The notes beneath the pieces are model-generated. The model did not search any database, was not told the origin of the DNA, and saw nothing but the letters and a program-made list of their open reading frames with translations. This document shows positions 63,996 through 64,000 of a DNA stretch of 64,000 nt, in pieces (position 1 is the first letter of the stretch; each line of letters begins with the position of its first letter). The stretch comes from Glycomyces lechevalierae (GTDB taxonomy: Bacteria; Actinomycetota; Actinomycetes; Mycobacteriales; Micromonosporaceae): NCBI RefSeq assembly GCF_027622945.1, contig NZ_JAPZVQ010000006.1, positions 203,182-267,181 of the forward strand, written 5' to 3'. Both the position numbers and the translations under genes were made by a program.

Positions 63996-64000
63996 GCGAG

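Overview
The window is one stretch of a high-GC actinomycete chromosome. Codon third positions are almost all G or C, GTG starts are frequent, and four-base ATGA/GTGA overlaps between genes are common. Gene order matches actinobacterial neighbourhoods (recO-uppS, znuACB-zur near glyS, dusB and dnaG close together, and a desABCD-type siderophore operon under an iron box). I cannot fix the genus from sequence alone. The last ~80 bases contain long G homopolymers and look like a contig end or sequencing artefact.

Layout. 1-8 kb: proline-rich membrane proteins, an NAD-dependent epimerase-like protein, endonuclease V, a MOSC protein, recO, an alpha/beta hydrolase, uppS and a one-domain voltage-gated cation channel with an unusual pore. 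8-14 kb: a zinc block with a permease/TIGR03943-type pair, a Zur box, znuA-znuC-znuB, an ArsR regulator and zur. 14-25 kb: membrane proteins, an HSP90-family ATPase followed by a 967-residue TPR-like protein, glyS and two unknown anchored proteins. 25-28 kb: a Zur-controlled island of zinc-free ribosomal proteins (S14, L33, L28 leftward; a CobW/Mrf-like protein and L31 type B rightward from one divergent Zur box), with a small Cys/His-tailed peptide gene downstream.

28-39 kb: a Ser/Thr kinase, an FHA protein, dusB, a CNNM/CBS membrane protein, a large Gln-rich anchored protein, dnaG and a DUF4352-like protein. 39-49 kb: a fatty acid desaturase, an ABC-2 exporter, a secreted M23 peptidase, a ThuA-like protein, a PNPOx-like protein divergent from a MocR regulator, an MFS transporter and an SDR. 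49-55 kb: an iron-box-controlled siderophore operon (decarboxylase, N-monooxygenase, acyltransferase, NIS synthetase) of desferrioxamine type; the synthetase gene carries an in-frame minisatellite. 55-64 kb: a DUF885 protein, a NADAR protein, an FAD oxidase, a TetR/VOC pair with two palindromic operators, a secreted I36-like protein, a PhoD-type phosphatase, a membrane protein, tRNA-Asn and a YtxH-like protein.

Two metal-starvation programmes stand out. Under zinc limitation, Zur release should induce zinc import (znuACB) and ribosome remodelling with zinc-free paralogues plus a Mrf-like factor. Under iron limitation, an IdeR/DmdR-type regulator should release the siderophore operon. The other recurring theme is paired regulator and target genes with visible palindromic operators (TetR/VOC, MocR/PNPOx, and the site pair before the M23 peptidase).
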